DNA of 64,000 bases, taken from the NCBI RefSeq assembly GCF_014656375.1, contig NZ_BNCH01000005.1, positions 186,001 through 250,000 of the forward strand, written 5' to 3'. The DNA comes from Aliiroseovarius zhejiangensis. Its GTDB lineage: Bacteria; Pseudomonadota; Alphaproteobacteria; Rhodobacterales; Rhodobacteraceae. Positions 1 through 8,887 of this stretch are shown one piece after another; the first letter of the stretch is position 1; the number at the start of each line of letters is the position of its first letter. The translations under genes were made by a program, and so were the position numbers. The notes below the pieces were generated by a model that was given only the letters and a program-made list of their open reading frames with translations, did no database searches and had not been told where the DNA came from.

Positions 1-276
1 AAAGATACCGGCATATTCCAGTTCCATCAGGAACAATTGCTCACCACCGTTCTTGTTTTTCGACCCGATCGTGTATTTCGAGATCACTTCGAACTGATTG
101 TCCGCCGGGCGTTTCTTGGCGTCCAGGGCAACTTCGACATTGATGTCGGGCTGAACCTCGCCTTGCACACCCTTCTGCGCCAGGATGTTTTCAAACGACA
201 TATCGCGGATGAATTGGCCAAGAACCTGCATCTTGGGTTGAACGGGGGCGGTTTGTGTTTTGGCTTCCTCGGCCAT
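1..276 (-). CDS. secB: Protein-export chaperone SecB (3' end cut by the window edge)
   Basis: Cytoplasmic homotetrameric chaperone that keeps preproteins unfolded and hands them to SecA. The first 92 codons are present. The product begins MAEEAKTQTAPVQPKMQVLG and continues through the conserved IRDMSFENI segment and a DINVEVALDAKKR strand, as in SecB. The ATG at 276 follows a good AAGGAGAA ribosome binding site. The C-terminal half lies off the left edge. It diverges from idi. secA sits about 23 kb away in the same window. Confidence 0.95.
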   Translation of the reverse strand, partial: MAEEAKTQTAPVQPKMQVLGQFIRDMSFENILAQKGVQGEVQPDINVEVALDAKKRPADNQFEVISKYTIGSKNKNGGEQLFLMELEYAGIF

Positions 277-378
277 GAACTTCTCCTTCGGGAAAACTGT
301 TGGCATGTGCTTACCACCTTGGCCCCGCACCCTCAACAAGGGGTTTTCGCGGGCGTGTTTTGGCGGTATCTGGGCCGT

Positions 379-900
379 ATGAAGGATATGATCCCCGCCT
401 GGCTGGATGGCACCCTGACCCCGGTTGAGAAACTTCAGGCACATGTCGAGGGCATGAAGCACAAGGCCGTGTCAGTGTTTCTGTTTCACGCGGGCAAGGT
501 CCTGATCCAGCAGCGTGCGGCGGGCAAGTATCATACGCCGAACAAATGGGCGAACACCTGTTGCACCCATCCGCACTGGAACGAAGACCCTCGCGATTGT
601 GCGATACGGCGTCTGGAAGAAGAATTGGGGATCACTGACGTGGACCCGAAATGGGTCGAGCAGCTGGAATATCGCGCAGACGTGGGTGGTGGGCTGATCG
701 AACACGAGGTGGTCGATATGTTCGTCATTCACGCCGATGAAACGCCAGAGATAAATCTTAACCCGTCAGAGGTGCAGGCGATCCAATGGCTTGACCGGGC
801 GGCGCTGGAAGCGAAAATCGACGAAAATCCCGATATGTTCACGCCATGGCTGAAGATCTACATGTCGCACCACGCAAACTCAGTGTTTGGTCCAGCCTGA
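379..900 (+). CDS. idi: Isopentenyl-diphosphate delta-isomerase, type I
   Basis: Nudix-family enzyme that interconverts isopentenyl and dimethylallyl diphosphate and balances the two precursors for quinones and carotenoids. The 173-residue product has the TCCTHPH motif with the catalytic Cys near residue 55, the Nudix-like RRLEEELGI helix with the catalytic Glu, and a closing NPDMFTPW segment typical of type I Idi. The frame stays open far upstream, but the ATG at 379 gives the normal family N-terminus (MKDMIPAW) and length. No strong ribosome binding site precedes it. Its last 21 bases overlap the convergent fxsA gene. Confidence 0.9.
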   Translation: MKDMIPAWLDGTLTPVEKLQAHVEGMKHKAVSVFLFHAGKVLIQQRAAGKYHTPNKWANTCCTHPHWNEDPRDCAIRRLEEELGITDVDPKWVEQLEYRADVGGGLIEHEVVDMFVIHADETPEINLNPSEVQAIQWLDRAALEAKIDENPDMFTPWLKIYMSHHANSVFGPA

Positions 901-1374
901 CGGGCCCTCCACACCCGGATGGGTCGGGCGTTTTTCCGGAGTCACATCGGTGAAATCGCCGTCAATCACATCATCTTCGGGGTGATGCGGGTGCTGCGGC
1001 CTTTGCGGCCCCATCGTGAAGGTCTGCACCTGTATGCGTGATCGCGCCCAGTTGTAAACCGCGCGTCGCACGGCGGGGATCAGCAGTGCAAACCCCACGA
1101 AATCGGTGAAGAACCCGGGCGTCAGCAGCAGCGCGCCGGAAAACAGGATCATCGCACCATGGGCTAGCGGCTCGGTCGGATCGTTCAGTTGGCCGAAGCT
1201 TTCACGTAGTTGTGACAGCGCCAAAGCCCCCTGCGCGCGCATCAACTGTGTGCCCACAATTGCGGTCAAAACGACGATGGCGAGCGTTGGCCACAAGCCA
1301 ATTGCACCCCCGACCTGAATGAACAGGGCAATCTCGATCATCGGAACCGCGATGAACAGCGCAAAAAGCCACAT
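880..1374 (-). CDS. fxsA: FxsA-family membrane protein
   Basis: Small inner-membrane protein of the FxsA (suppressor of F exclusion) family, whose biochemical role is unknown. Of 164 residues, the first 110 hold three hydrophobic segments and the family's LLTPGFFTDFVGFALLIP motif. The C-terminal 55 residues are polar and His/Asp-rich, probably cytoplasmic. It is convergent with idi (21-bp overlap) and divergent from the Tim44-like gene, which shares its 105-bp upstream region. Confidence 0.88.
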   Translation of the reverse strand: MWLFALFIAVPMIEIALFIQVGGAIGLWPTLAIVVLTAIVGTQLMRAQGALALSQLRESFGQLNDPTEPLAHGAMILFSGALLLTPGFFTDFVGFALLIPAVRRAVYNWARSRIQVQTFTMGPQRPQHPHHPEDDVIDGDFTDVTPEKRPTHPGVEGPSGWTKH

Positions 1375-1479
1375 GGGTCATGTCTCCTTTTCGTTTCGAA
1401 CGGTGGACTTGGCCCCGCACAGCACCTACATATGTCTCCGGTTGACGCGTTTCCATATCGCGCTTGAAAAGAGGTATAA

Positions 1480-2139
1480 ATGAGCTCTTCCCTGATCCAG
1501 CTTCTGGTGCTTGCCGGCATCGCCCTGTTTCTGATCTTGCGCCTGCGCGACGTGCTTGGAACGCGTGAGGGGTTTGAAAAGCCGGTTGTGACGCGAAAAG
1601 ACGATCGCCGCCTTGACCGCGACCAGCTTGAGGTGATCGAGGGCGGGCCGGACAGCGACATTACCGACCACGTACCCGAAGGCAGCCCGGCCGCCCGTGC
1701 GCTGGCCGCGATGAAGGGCGCCGAACCCACCTTCAATGTCAGCGAGTTTCTGGGCGGCGCGCGTGGTGCCTATGAAATGATTCTGATGGGGTTCGAAGCC
1801 GGCGATCTGGCCCAGATCAAGCCGTTTCTGGCTGACGATGTGTATGAGACCTTCGCCGCGGTGATCGAAGAGCGCGAGAAGAAGGGCCTGACCGTCGATG
1901 CCAAGTTTGTTGGCCTGCGCGAGCTGAAACTGGTCGATGCGGAATACAATCCCGACACCCGTGAAGGTGAGGTGACGGTGCGATTCATCGGTGAACTGAC
2001 CTCGGTCGTGCGCGACAAGGGGGGCGACATCATCGAAGGCAACCCCAATGAAGTGAAGCGCCAGAAAGACGTCTGGACCTTTGCCCGCATCATGGGGTCG
2101 GACAACCCGAACTGGCAGCTTGTCGCCACGGGTGGATGA
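1480..2139 (+). CDS. Tim44/TimA-like inner-membrane protein
   Basis: Alphaproteobacterial relative of mitochondrial Tim44. It has an N-terminal membrane anchor (residues 4-20), a charged linker, then a Tim44-like domain from about residue 85 (NVSEFLGGARGAYEMILMGF) to the end. Bacterial members are thought to face the cytoplasm, but their partner is not settled. Length (219 aa) is normal. The ATG follows AAAAGAGG. The stop overlaps the mltA start by four bases, so the two are co-transcribed and may act together at the envelope. Confidence 0.82.
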   Translation: MSSSLIQLLVLAGIALFLILRLRDVLGTREGFEKPVVTRKDDRRLDRDQLEVIEGGPDSDITDHVPEGSPAARALAAMKGAEPTFNVSEFLGGARGAYEMILMGFEAGDLAQIKPFLADDVYETFAAVIEEREKKGLTVDAKFVGLRELKLVDAEYNPDTREGEVTVRFIGELTSVVRDKGGDIIEGNPNEVKRQKDVWTFARIMGSDNPNWQLVATGG

Positions 2140-3167
2140 TGTTTCGGGGGCTGGCATTTGCGCTGGCCCTTTTGGGCACGCCCGCGATGGCCGGGCTGGA
2201 CAAAGCCGAGGTTACGATTCTGTCCTTCGACGATCTTGAAGGATGGGACCGCGACAACCATCAAGAGGCGTTGGCGGTGTTTCTGGACACATGCCGCGAT
2301 CTGGACGATCCGCAATGGCGACCCATCTGCGCCTTGGCCGCGCAGCAAGAGGACGGCAAAACCTTCTTTGAGCTGTTCTTTCGCCCTGTCCTGATCCAGG
2401 ACGGCAATGCGCCACTGTTCACCGCCTATTACGAACCGGAAATCCGTGGTTCGCGCACGCAGACGCTCAGATATCGGTATCCCGTCTATCGAAAGCCGCC
2501 AGAGGTGCAGCAGGGCGACGTCTGGCTGTCGCGCCGCGAGATCGAAGAGGGCGGCGCGCTTGAGGGTCGCGGGCTTGAAATCGCCTGGGTCGAAGACCCG
2601 GTGGAGCTTCAGTTCCTGCAAATTCAGGGGTCCGGGCGTATCCGCCTGGCCGAAGGCGGCACGATCCGACTGGGCTATGGTGGCTCGAACGGGCACAGCT
2701 TCCTGTCGCTGGGCAATGAACTGGTGCGTCAGGGGGTCTATAATGAACATCAGGTCTCGCAGCAGGTCATTCAGAACTGGGTGAAACGCAACCCCGAAGC
2801 CGGGCGCGAGCTGCTGTTGTCCAACCCCTCCTATGTGTTCTTTCGGGTGATCGGTAAGGTCGCGCCGCAGAAAGGGCCATTGGGGGCGATGAACCGGTCA
2901 ATCACCGCGCATCGGTCGCTGGCGGTCGATCCGAAATATACCAAGCTGGGCGCACCGGTCTGGCTTGAGAAAAAGGGCAAGGAGCCGTTCAACCGCCTGA
3001 TGGTCGCGCAGGATACCGGCTCGCGGGTCAAGGGCGCGCAACGAGCCGATATCTTCTGGGGCACAGGCGCGCGCGCCGGGCGCCTTGCCGGGCAGATCCG
3101 CGATGATGGCCGGATGGTCGTGCTGCTGCCGATCCAGCGTGCCTTTGCCATGCTGCCCGAGGAGTAG
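2136..3167 (+). CDS. mltA: Membrane-bound lytic murein transglycosylase A (MltA)
   Basis: Cleaves the MurNAc-GlcNAc bond of peptidoglycan and forms 1,6-anhydro-MurNAc ends. A signal peptide (residues 1-19, ending PAMA) is followed by the MltA barrel domain (FTAYYEPEIRGSRT, FLQIQGSGRI) and the C-terminal 3D domain with the QDTGSRVKG and RADIFWGTG motifs that hold the catalytic aspartate. There is no lipobox Cys at the cleavage site, so it may be soluble in the periplasm, unlike E. coli MltA. It overlaps the Tim44-like gene by four bases and precedes the Smr gene by two. Confidence 0.92.
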   Translation: MMFRGLAFALALLGTPAMAGLDKAEVTILSFDDLEGWDRDNHQEALAVFLDTCRDLDDPQWRPICALAAQQEDGKTFFELFFRPVLIQDGNAPLFTAYYEPEIRGSRTQTLRYRYPVYRKPPEVQQGDVWLSRREIEEGGALEGRGLEIAWVEDPVELQFLQIQGSGRIRLAEGGTIRLGYGGSNGHSFLSLGNELVRQGVYNEHQVSQQVIQNWVKRNPEAGRELLLSNPSYVFFRVIGKVAPQKGPLGAMNRSITAHRSLAVDPKYTKLGAPVWLEKKGKEPFNRLMVAQDTGSRVKGAQRADIFWGTGARAGRLAGQIRDDGRMVVLLPIQRAFAMLPEE

Positions 3168-3169
3168 GC

Positions 3170-3763
3170 ATGGCCCGCCGACCCCGACATCTGAGCGCCG
3201 AGGACAAGGCGCTTTGGAAAAAGGTGGCAGACAGCACCAACCGGCTGCATCCTGCCCGCCCGTTAGCCGATTTGCCTGCGAAGAACCCGACCCCGCCGAA
3301 AGAACGGCAACCGAAAGCGCGCCACCCGGCGTTTCAGCTTGGGCAGAACGCCAAAACCAACGCCCTGCCCCATGACCTTTCGCCGTCCTTGTCCAACAGC
3401 GTTGCCAGCCAGCCCGTGTCGATGGACCGCAAGACCTTCGGCAAGATGAAAAAGGGGCGCTTGTCGCCTGAATCGCGGATTGACCTGCATGGAATGACCA
3501 TCGCGCAGGCGCATCCGGTGCTGATCCGGTTCATCCTTGATGCGGCTGCCGCCGATCGGCGGCTGGTTTTGGTGATCACCGGCAAGGGAAAGCATCGTGA
3601 CGATGGCGGCCCGATCCCGGTGCGCCATGGCGTGTTGCGCCACCAGGTGCCGCACTGGCTGAACTCCATGCCGCTGAAACAGCACGTGCTTCAGATTTCC
3701 GAGGCACACCTGAAGCATGGCGGTCAGGGGGCATATTACGTCTATCTGCGCAGGCGCCGCTGA
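3170..3763 (+). CDS. Smr-domain protein
   Basis: The 197-residue protein has a disordered, Pro/Lys-rich N-terminal half and a C-terminal Smr domain from about residue 105. The domain shows DLHGMTIAQA, the VITGKGKHRD loop and a closing GGQGAYYVYLRRR. Smr domains are nucleic-acid binding or nicking modules also found at the end of MutS2. Free-standing copies like this one (YdaL type) have no fixed role. It starts two bases after mltA and is the last gene of that operon, convergent with the lipoprotein hydrolase three bases away. Confidence 0.88.
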   Translation: MARRPRHLSAEDKALWKKVADSTNRLHPARPLADLPAKNPTPPKERQPKARHPAFQLGQNAKTNALPHDLSPSLSNSVASQPVSMDRKTFGKMKKGRLSPESRIDLHGMTIAQAHPVLIRFILDAAAADRRLVLVITGKGKHRDDGGPIPVRHGVLRHQVPHWLNSMPLKQHVLQISEAHLKHGGQGAYYVYLRRRR

Positions 3764-3766
3764 ACG

Positions 3767-4882
3767 CTATTGCGTGATCGGTGTCACGATCAGACGGGTC
3801 GCGTTCTGCACCACCAGAACCGTACCGGGGATCAGACCCACCCGCGTTGACGGGTCACCACCATAAGCAGCACCCACATCCGGCACGCTTCGCAACAATC
3901 GCAGGAACGATGGCGACGCAAGTGCCGTGGCGTGGTCAATCTTGCCATCGCTGAACGCCGAGATATCCACCATGGTCACGTCAAGCTCGGCCAGCTTGTC
4001 GACATCCGTGGTGTTGCCAAGCCGGGCGGTTTGGCCGGTCAGCCCCGCCGACAGGCGCAGGGCAATGTCACGGGTCGAGGTGAAGATATAGAAGGGCTGC
4101 GGCAGTTTTCCGATCCGCTCGGCCTGCGCCCGGAACACGTCAATGTCGATATCGGGCGAAATCAGGATCACACCGCCGATCTTGCCAAGCCCCGCGCGCC
4201 CATCCGAAATGGCCATCTGACGCAGGGTTTCCATCGCCAACAGCGCGCCCATGGAATGACCCACCAGCAAGACCTCGCCGACGCCGGTGTCCGAGACATT
4301 GCGGATCACTGCCTCCAGCCCATCCCGGGCAATCAGCATCGAATCGCGGTCATATCCATATCCCAACGCCTGCCCTGCGCTGGGCCAGGAATAATGGATC
4401 GGCAGGAAGGGCAGATCCAGATCTTCGGTCAGTTGGGCGAAGCGATACAGACCTTCCGCAAAATTGTTGTTGAACCCGTGGACGAAAATGATCGCTGTGC
4501 GCTCTTCCTGCCTGCGTGTCCGCAGCTCGTTCCGCAGAAGAGACTGAAATTCGCCGTGCGATTTGATCGGAAAGTGCTTGTCCAGCAGGAAATGCCGGCT
4601 TGGGTCCGGCGTTTGGCTGTGCGGCCATTCGATGCTGCCGGGTTCACGGTCCGGGGGCACCGACACATCGAACCGGCCATAAATCAGGTTTCGGCTGCGA
4701 TTGCCGATGGGGAACCCCTGCGTATCGACCTCGCGCGTGGTGCCAACATAGATGCGCTGAACCTCGCCCGTTTCGGACGCTCCTTCATACAGGTTCAGCG
4801 TCCCGCGCGGTGCGCAGGCGGCAAGAAGCAGAACAAGGATTATCTGATGAACAATACGCAAGCGCGACCCCCCGGATTTCAC
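3767..4882 (-). CDS. Lipoprotein alpha/beta hydrolase (DUF900 family)
   Basis: Probable periplasm-facing esterase of unknown substrate. The N-terminus has a hydrophobic stretch ending in the lipobox LLAAC (Cys near residue 22), so it should be lipid-anchored. The hydrolase core contains IIFVHGFNN (oxyanion strand), the nucleophile elbow LLVGHSMGA with the catalytic Ser near residue 211, an acidic residue in ISPDIDIDVF, and a C-terminal His in GKIDHAT. At 371 residues it matches the DUF900 family. It lies downstream of hslVU on the same strand, with 36 bases between. Confidence 0.82.
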   Translation of the reverse strand: MKSGGSRLRIVHQIILVLLLAACAPRGTLNLYEGASETGEVQRIYVGTTREVDTQGFPIGNRSRNLIYGRFDVSVPPDREPGSIEWPHSQTPDPSRHFLLDKHFPIKSHGEFQSLLRNELRTRRQEERTAIIFVHGFNNNFAEGLYRFAQLTEDLDLPFLPIHYSWPSAGQALGYGYDRDSMLIARDGLEAVIRNVSDTGVGEVLLVGHSMGALLAMETLRQMAISDGRAGLGKIGGVILISPDIDIDVFRAQAERIGKLPQPFYIFTSTRDIALRLSAGLTGQTARLGNTTDVDKLAELDVTMVDISAFSDGKIDHATALASPSFLRLLRSVPDVGAAYGGDPSTRVGLIPGTVLVVQNATRLIVTPITQ

Positions 4883-4918
4883 TACTGGATACCCGAGGAA
4901 ATCGCCTCTGCATAGATA

Positions 4919-6226
4919 TCAAAGCATGTAGCGGCTGACATCCGTTGTGGCCATCAGCTCTCCGAGGTTTTGATCCACGAAGGCCTTGTCGACCACGACC
5001 TTGTCGCCTGCCCGGTCGGGGGCGGTAAAGCTCAGCTCTTCAAAGACCCGCTCCAGCACTGTGTAGAGCCGCCGCGCGCCGATATTCTCGACGCTTTGAT
5101 TGACCTCGGCGGCAATGGCGGCCAGCGCGGCGATGCCGTTTTCGGTAAACTCAACCGTCACCTCTTCGGTGTTCATCAGCGCCGAATATTGCAGCGTCAA
5201 GGCGTTGTCGGTTTCGGTCAGGATGCGCACGAAATCTTCTTCCGTCAGGGCGCGCAGCTCGACCCGGATCGGCAAACGGCCCTGCAATTCGGGCAACAGG
5301 TCCGAGGGCTTCGCCACGTGAAACGCGCCCGAGGCGATGAACAGGATGTGATCCGTTTTCACCGGCCCATGCTTGGTGGAAACAGTCGTGCCTTCGATCA
5401 GCGGCAGCAGATCACGCTGCACCCCTTCCCGACTGACATCGGCGCCGCGCGCGTCAGCCCGGGCGCAGACCTTGTCGATCTCGTCCAGAAACACGATGCC
5501 GTTCTGTTCAACCGCTTCCAATGCGGCGCGGGTTACGGTTTCGTCGTCCAGAAGCTTGTCCGCCTCGTCCGAGATCAGGACATCATAGCTGTCGCGCACG
5601 GTCATTTTCTTTTTCACGGTGCGCCCACCGAATGCCTTGCCGAACATGTCGCCAAGGTTCAGCATTCCCATGCCCTGCCCCGGCTGGCCGGGCACATCGA
5701 ACATCTGCATCGGGTTCGAAGTGTCGGCGATTTCCAATTCAACCTCGTGGTCGTCCAGTTCGCCCGAGCGCAGTTTCTTGCGGAACATTTCACGGGTGTT
5801 GTCTCGGGCATCCGTGCCGGCGATGGCCTCGATCACCCGGTCTTCGGCGGCGGCTTCGGCGCGCGCCTTCACGTCTTCCCGCATGTATTCGCGGGTCTGC
5901 ATGATCGACGCATCCACCAGATCACGCACGATCTGCTCCACGTCGCGGCCGACATAGCCGACTTCGGTGAACTTCGTGGCCTCGACTTTGATAAATGGCG
6001 CACGAGCCAGCTTCGCCAACCGGCGGCTGATTTCAGTCTTGCCGACGCCGGTGGGGCCGATCATCAGAATGTTCTTGGGATACACCTCGTCGCGCAGATC
6101 GTCGGACAATTGCTTGCGCCGCCAACGGTTGCGCAGCGCCACAGCGACGGCGCGTTTGGCGTCTTTCTGCCCGATGATATAGCGATCCAGCTCGCTGACG
6201 ATTTCGCGGGGGGTCAGGTCGGTCAT
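4919..6226 (-). CDS. hslU: ATP-dependent protease ATPase subunit HslU (ClpY)
   Basis: AAA+ unfoldase that feeds substrates to the HslV peptidase in the cytoplasm. The 435 residues include Walker A ([13 protein letters not shown], near residue 57), the GYVGRDVEQ pore loop, an inserted I-domain (roughly 110-240), Walker B ([10 protein letters not shown]) and the family's C-terminal tail SRYML, which docks into HslV. The start overlaps the hslV stop (ATGA). Confidence 0.97.
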   Translation of the reverse strand: MTDLTPREIVSELDRYIIGQKDAKRAVAVALRNRWRRKQLSDDLRDEVYPKNILMIGPTGVGKTEISRRLAKLARAPFIKVEATKFTEVGYVGRDVEQIVRDLVDASIMQTREYMREDVKARAEAAAEDRVIEAIAGTDARDNTREMFRKKLRSGELDDHEVELEIADTSNPMQMFDVPGQPGQGMGMLNLGDMFGKAFGGRTVKKKMTVRDSYDVLISDEADKLLDDETVTRAALEAVEQNGIVFLDEIDKVCARADARGADVSREGVQRDLLPLIEGTTVSTKHGPVKTDHILFIASGAFHVAKPSDLLPELQGRLPIRVELRALTEEDFVRILTETDNALTLQYSALMNTEEVTVEFTENGIAALAAIAAEVNQSVENIGARRLYTVLERVFEELSFTAPDRAGDKVVVDKAFVDQNLGELMATTDVSRYML

Positions 6227-6780
6227 GCGCCGATCTCCTCAACTGTCAGGTTGCCGTTGGTGTAAACGCAGATATCGGCGGCAATCGCCATCGCCTTGCG
6301 GGCCACGCCTTCGGCGTCCAGATCGCTGTCGATCAGCCCACGTGCGGCGGCCAGGGCGAAATTGCCGCCTGATCCGATCGCGGCAATGTTGTGTTCGGGT
6401 TCCAGCACGTCACCCGCGCCGGTGATGACCAGAAGCTCCTTCCCGTCTGTCACAATCAGCATCGCTTCCAGCTTTTGCAGGTATTTGTCTGTCCGCCAGT
6501 CCTTCGCCAGCTCGACCGAGGCGCGGGCGAGTTGGCCTGGTGTCGCCTCCAGCTTCTTTTCCAGCCGCTCCAGCAAGGTGAACGCATCCGCCGTGGACCC
6601 GGCGAACCCCGCCACCACGTCGAACCCGCCCGGCGAGAGCCTGCGCACCTTGCGTGCCGTGCCCTTGATTACGGTTTGACCAAGGCTGACCTGTCCGTCG
6701 CCTGCGATCACCACCTTGCCACCCTTGCGCACGCCAATAATCGTTGTGCCGTGCCAGCCGGGAAAATCCGTCTCTGCCAT
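6223..6780 (-). CDS. hslV: ATP-dependent protease peptidase subunit HslV (ClpQ)
   Basis: N-terminal-threonine peptidase, a proteasome beta-subunit relative, that forms the proteolytic core with HslU. The ATG at 6780 is chosen because GGAGGCGAC lies just upstream. It gives 185 residues beginning [13 protein letters not shown]. The catalytic Thr is the one after WHG, so a short propeptide of about 11 residues must be removed, as is usual in alphaproteobacteria. The [14 protein letters not shown] and [12 protein letters not shown] motifs are intact. A sigma-32-like promoter lies upstream (6805-6833). Confidence 0.96.
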   Translation of the reverse strand: MAETDFPGWHGTTIIGVRKGGKVVIAGDGQVSLGQTVIKGTARKVRRLSPGGFDVVAGFAGSTADAFTLLERLEKKLEATPGQLARASVELAKDWRTDKYLQKLEAMLIVTDGKELLVITGAGDVLEPEHNIAAIGSGGNFALAAARGLIDSDLDAEGVARKAMAIAADICVYTNGNLTVEEIGA

Positions 6781-6804
6781 GTCGCCTCCGTTTCGTTCCA
6801 CCCT

Positions 6805-6833
6805 ATATGGACGCGGGGGGCGGGTCAGACAAG
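6805..6833 (-). promoter_or_regulatory. Candidate heat-shock (RpoH-type) promoter of hslVU
   Basis: On the minus strand CTTGTC (6833-6828) is followed after 17 bases by CCATAT (6810-6805). This resembles the alphaproteobacterial sigma-32 pattern (CTTG, then CCATNT). It ends 24 bases before the hslV start. The same bases also read as a sigma-70 pair one position over (TTGTCT-17-CATATA), so the sigma factor cannot be decided from sequence. Confidence 0.5.
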
Positions 6834-6877
6834 CACCCCGGCTTGTTCTTCGCCAGATCGGGGGCTAGCGTGGCGTC

Positions 6878-7798
6878 ATGCCGGTCACCAAAATCCTGCG
6901 CGTCTATCTTGACCCCGAGCCGTTGCAGCGCGCGCGGCAGGGCAAGTTCAACTTCGTGAACAAGATTGCGCAGACGTTGGAGGCGCGCGGCTTCCGCATC
7001 GAATACCGCAAGAATAGTGACGTTCAGCGGCTGCGGTCGGTCGCGCGCAAGGGCTATGCGCTGTTTCTGATGGATGAACCCCTGCATGACCGGGCGCTGA
7101 CCATGCGGCGCAGTTATTTCTATCCGTTCTGGCGGATCGAGGCATCGGCCAAGCGGTGGGAGTTCGAAGTCGCGCAGAAAGCGTTTGACCCCGGTGAGGT
7201 TGATCCGCGCGTTGCCCGCGATTGGGCCGACAACTGGCGCAAATGGTTGTTCAAAGGGGCCGCGTCACAGATCACACGCGACGGGCCGATCTATGTGCCG
7301 CTGCAAGGGCGGCTGTTGCATCACCGCAGCTTCCAGGCCGCCAGCCCGGTTGAAATGCTTGAACAGGTTGCGACCCATTTCCCCAACACGCCGATCCTTG
7401 CCACGTTGCATCCGGGCGAGGTGTATACCCAAGCCGAACACGCGGCGTTGAATACTCTTGTGTCCCGTCATCCCAATGTCACGCTTGCCACAGGGCAGAT
7501 GAACGCGGCCCTCGCCGCCTGCCGGTTCGTCGTGACGCAGAACTCTTCTGCCGCGCTGTTTGGTTTTTTCTTCGGCAAGCCCGCCGTACTGTATGGCCGG
7601 ATCGACTTCCACCACATCGCCGCCAACGTGCATGAATTGGGCGTGCAAGAGGCGTTTGATGCGGTGCAGAACATGTCCCCGGAGTTCGACCGGTATCTGT
7701 ATTGGTTCACGATGCTGAACGCCATACAGGCGGATGCCGAGGATTGCGAGGATCAGATCCTGCGCACCTTGCGAAAACGTGGTTGGCAGGTGGATTAG
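6878..7798 (+). CDS. Capsule_synth-like (KpsC/KpsS fold) protein, putative glycosyltransferase
   Basis: This 306-residue protein is not assigned with certainty. Its C-terminal half reads like the capsule-synthesis family of Kdo transferases: IYVPLQGRLLHHRSF, then ILATLHPGEVYTQAEH, then FVVTQNSSAALFGFFFGKPAVLYG, matching the order of PLQ, HP and T-x-N-S-S/A-L-x-G-K-P-V landmarks. The N-terminal half is unassigned. There is no signal peptide or membrane segment, so it should be cytoplasmic. It diverges from hslV and is convergent with hemH three bases away. An alternative is a distantly related GT-B protein with another substrate. Confidence 0.55.
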   Translation: MPVTKILRVYLDPEPLQRARQGKFNFVNKIAQTLEARGFRIEYRKNSDVQRLRSVARKGYALFLMDEPLHDRALTMRRSYFYPFWRIEASAKRWEFEVAQKAFDPGEVDPRVARDWADNWRKWLFKGAASQITRDGPIYVPLQGRLLHHRSFQAASPVEMLEQVATHFPNTPILATLHPGEVYTQAEHAALNTLVSRHPNVTLATGQMNAALAACRFVVTQNSSAALFGFFFGKPAVLYGRIDFHHIAANVHELGVQEAFDAVQNMSPEFDRYLYWFTMLNAIQADAEDCEDQILRTLRKRGWQVD

Positions 7799-7801
7799 AG
7801 C

Positions 7802-8836
7802 CTATTCCAGCCACCCCGCCAAGTTGCGCTCGGCCACGCCCATCAGTGCGGCGATATGGGCGTCATCGTCGTTCAGGCACGGAATATAGGTGAAGCTTTC
7901 GCCCCCCGCTTCGACAAAGGCTTCCTGAATCTCTTCCTGAATTTCCTCAAGCGTTTCGATGCAATCAGCGGAAAATGCGGGGGCAATCACCGCGATGTTT
8001 TTCTTGCCGGCCTTGGCCAGCCGCGCAACCTCTTTCACCGTATAGGGCTTCAGCCATTCTTCCGGCCCAAAGACCGATTGGAAGGTGGTGGTGATGTCGT
8101 CATCGCCCCAGCCCAGCCGCTCTTTCAACAGGCGGGTGCTTTTCTGACATTGGCAGTGATACGGGTCGCCCTGCTGCAAATACCGTTCCGGCATCCCGTG
8201 ATAGGACACGACCAGAAGGTCAGGCTTCTGCTCCATCGCCGCGTATCCACGTTCGACCGACTGGGCCAGCGCATCGACATAGGCGGGATCATCGAAATAG
8301 GGCGGGATGGTGCGGCTGGCCGGTTGCCACGCCTCGTCCATCAGGGCGCGGAAAAACTGGTCATTCGCGGTGCCCATCGTGGCCCCCGCATATTGCGGGT
8401 AAAGCGGGAAGAACAGGATGCGATCACAGCCAGCCGCGACCATTTCGCGCACCTTCGATTTGGTCGACGGGTTGCCATAGCGCATACAGAAATCGGTCAT
8501 CACCTCGGTGCCATATCGCTTTTCCAACGCGGCTTGCAGTTTGGTGATTTGCTGCTTGGTGATGGTCATCAGGGGGCTTTCGCCCAAGTCTTCGTTCCAG
8601 ATCGACTTGTATGCTTCGCCCGACGAAAACGGGCGTTTGGTCAGGATGATCCCTTGCAGGATTGGCTGCCATTTCCAGGCGGGATAGTCGATGACGCGCT
8701 TGTCGGACAGAAATTCGTTCAGATACCGGCGCATCGACCAGTAATCATAGCCATCGGGCGTGCCCAGATTGGCGAACAGAACGCCGACCTTGCGGGCGGG
8801 CAGGATGGGGTGGTCAGCGGGTTTTTCCATGATCAT
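7802..8836 (-). CDS. hemH: Ferrochelatase
   Basis: Inserts Fe2+ into protoporphyrin IX in the last step of heme synthesis. The product has the N-terminal GVLFANLGTPDGYDYWSMRRYL block, the metal-binding His in SYHGMPERYLQQGDPY near residue 208, and the FSADCIETLEEI block with the conserved Glu. Starts at 8866, 8836 and 8830 are possible. 8836 (MIMEKPADHP) is preferred because a purine-rich GGAACGTAGAG precedes it. Length is about 344 aa, normal for the family. It lies 51 bases downstream of the methyltransferase gene on the same strand. Confidence 0.93.
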   Translation of the reverse strand: MIMEKPADHPILPARKVGVLFANLGTPDGYDYWSMRRYLNEFLSDKRVIDYPAWKWQPILQGIILTKRPFSSGEAYKSIWNEDLGESPLMTITKQQITKLQAALEKRYGTEVMTDFCMRYGNPSTKSKVREMVAAGCDRILFFPLYPQYAGATMGTANDQFFRALMDEAWQPASRTIPPYFDDPAYVDALAQSVERGYAAMEQKPDLLVVSYHGMPERYLQQGDPYHCQCQKSTRLLKERLGWGDDDITTTFQSVFGPEEWLKPYTVKEVARLAKAGKKNIAVIAPAFSADCIETLEEIQEEIQEAFVEAGGESFTYIPCLNDDDAHIAALMGVAERNLAGWLE

Positions 8837-8887
8837 CTCTACGTTCCGTTTCGCGTGTTGGATCAATTGCGGGCCAGGGGTCTGGTG

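Noticed and set aside
37-378. In-frame upstream extension of idi giving 287 residues
   Set aside because: The extra residues run through the secB gene on the other strand and have no family counterpart; the ATG at 379 gives the normal type I length.
4970-6265. 431-codon plus-strand frame opposite hslU and hslV
   Set aside because: Reverse-strand shadow of two proteins with clear catalytic motifs.
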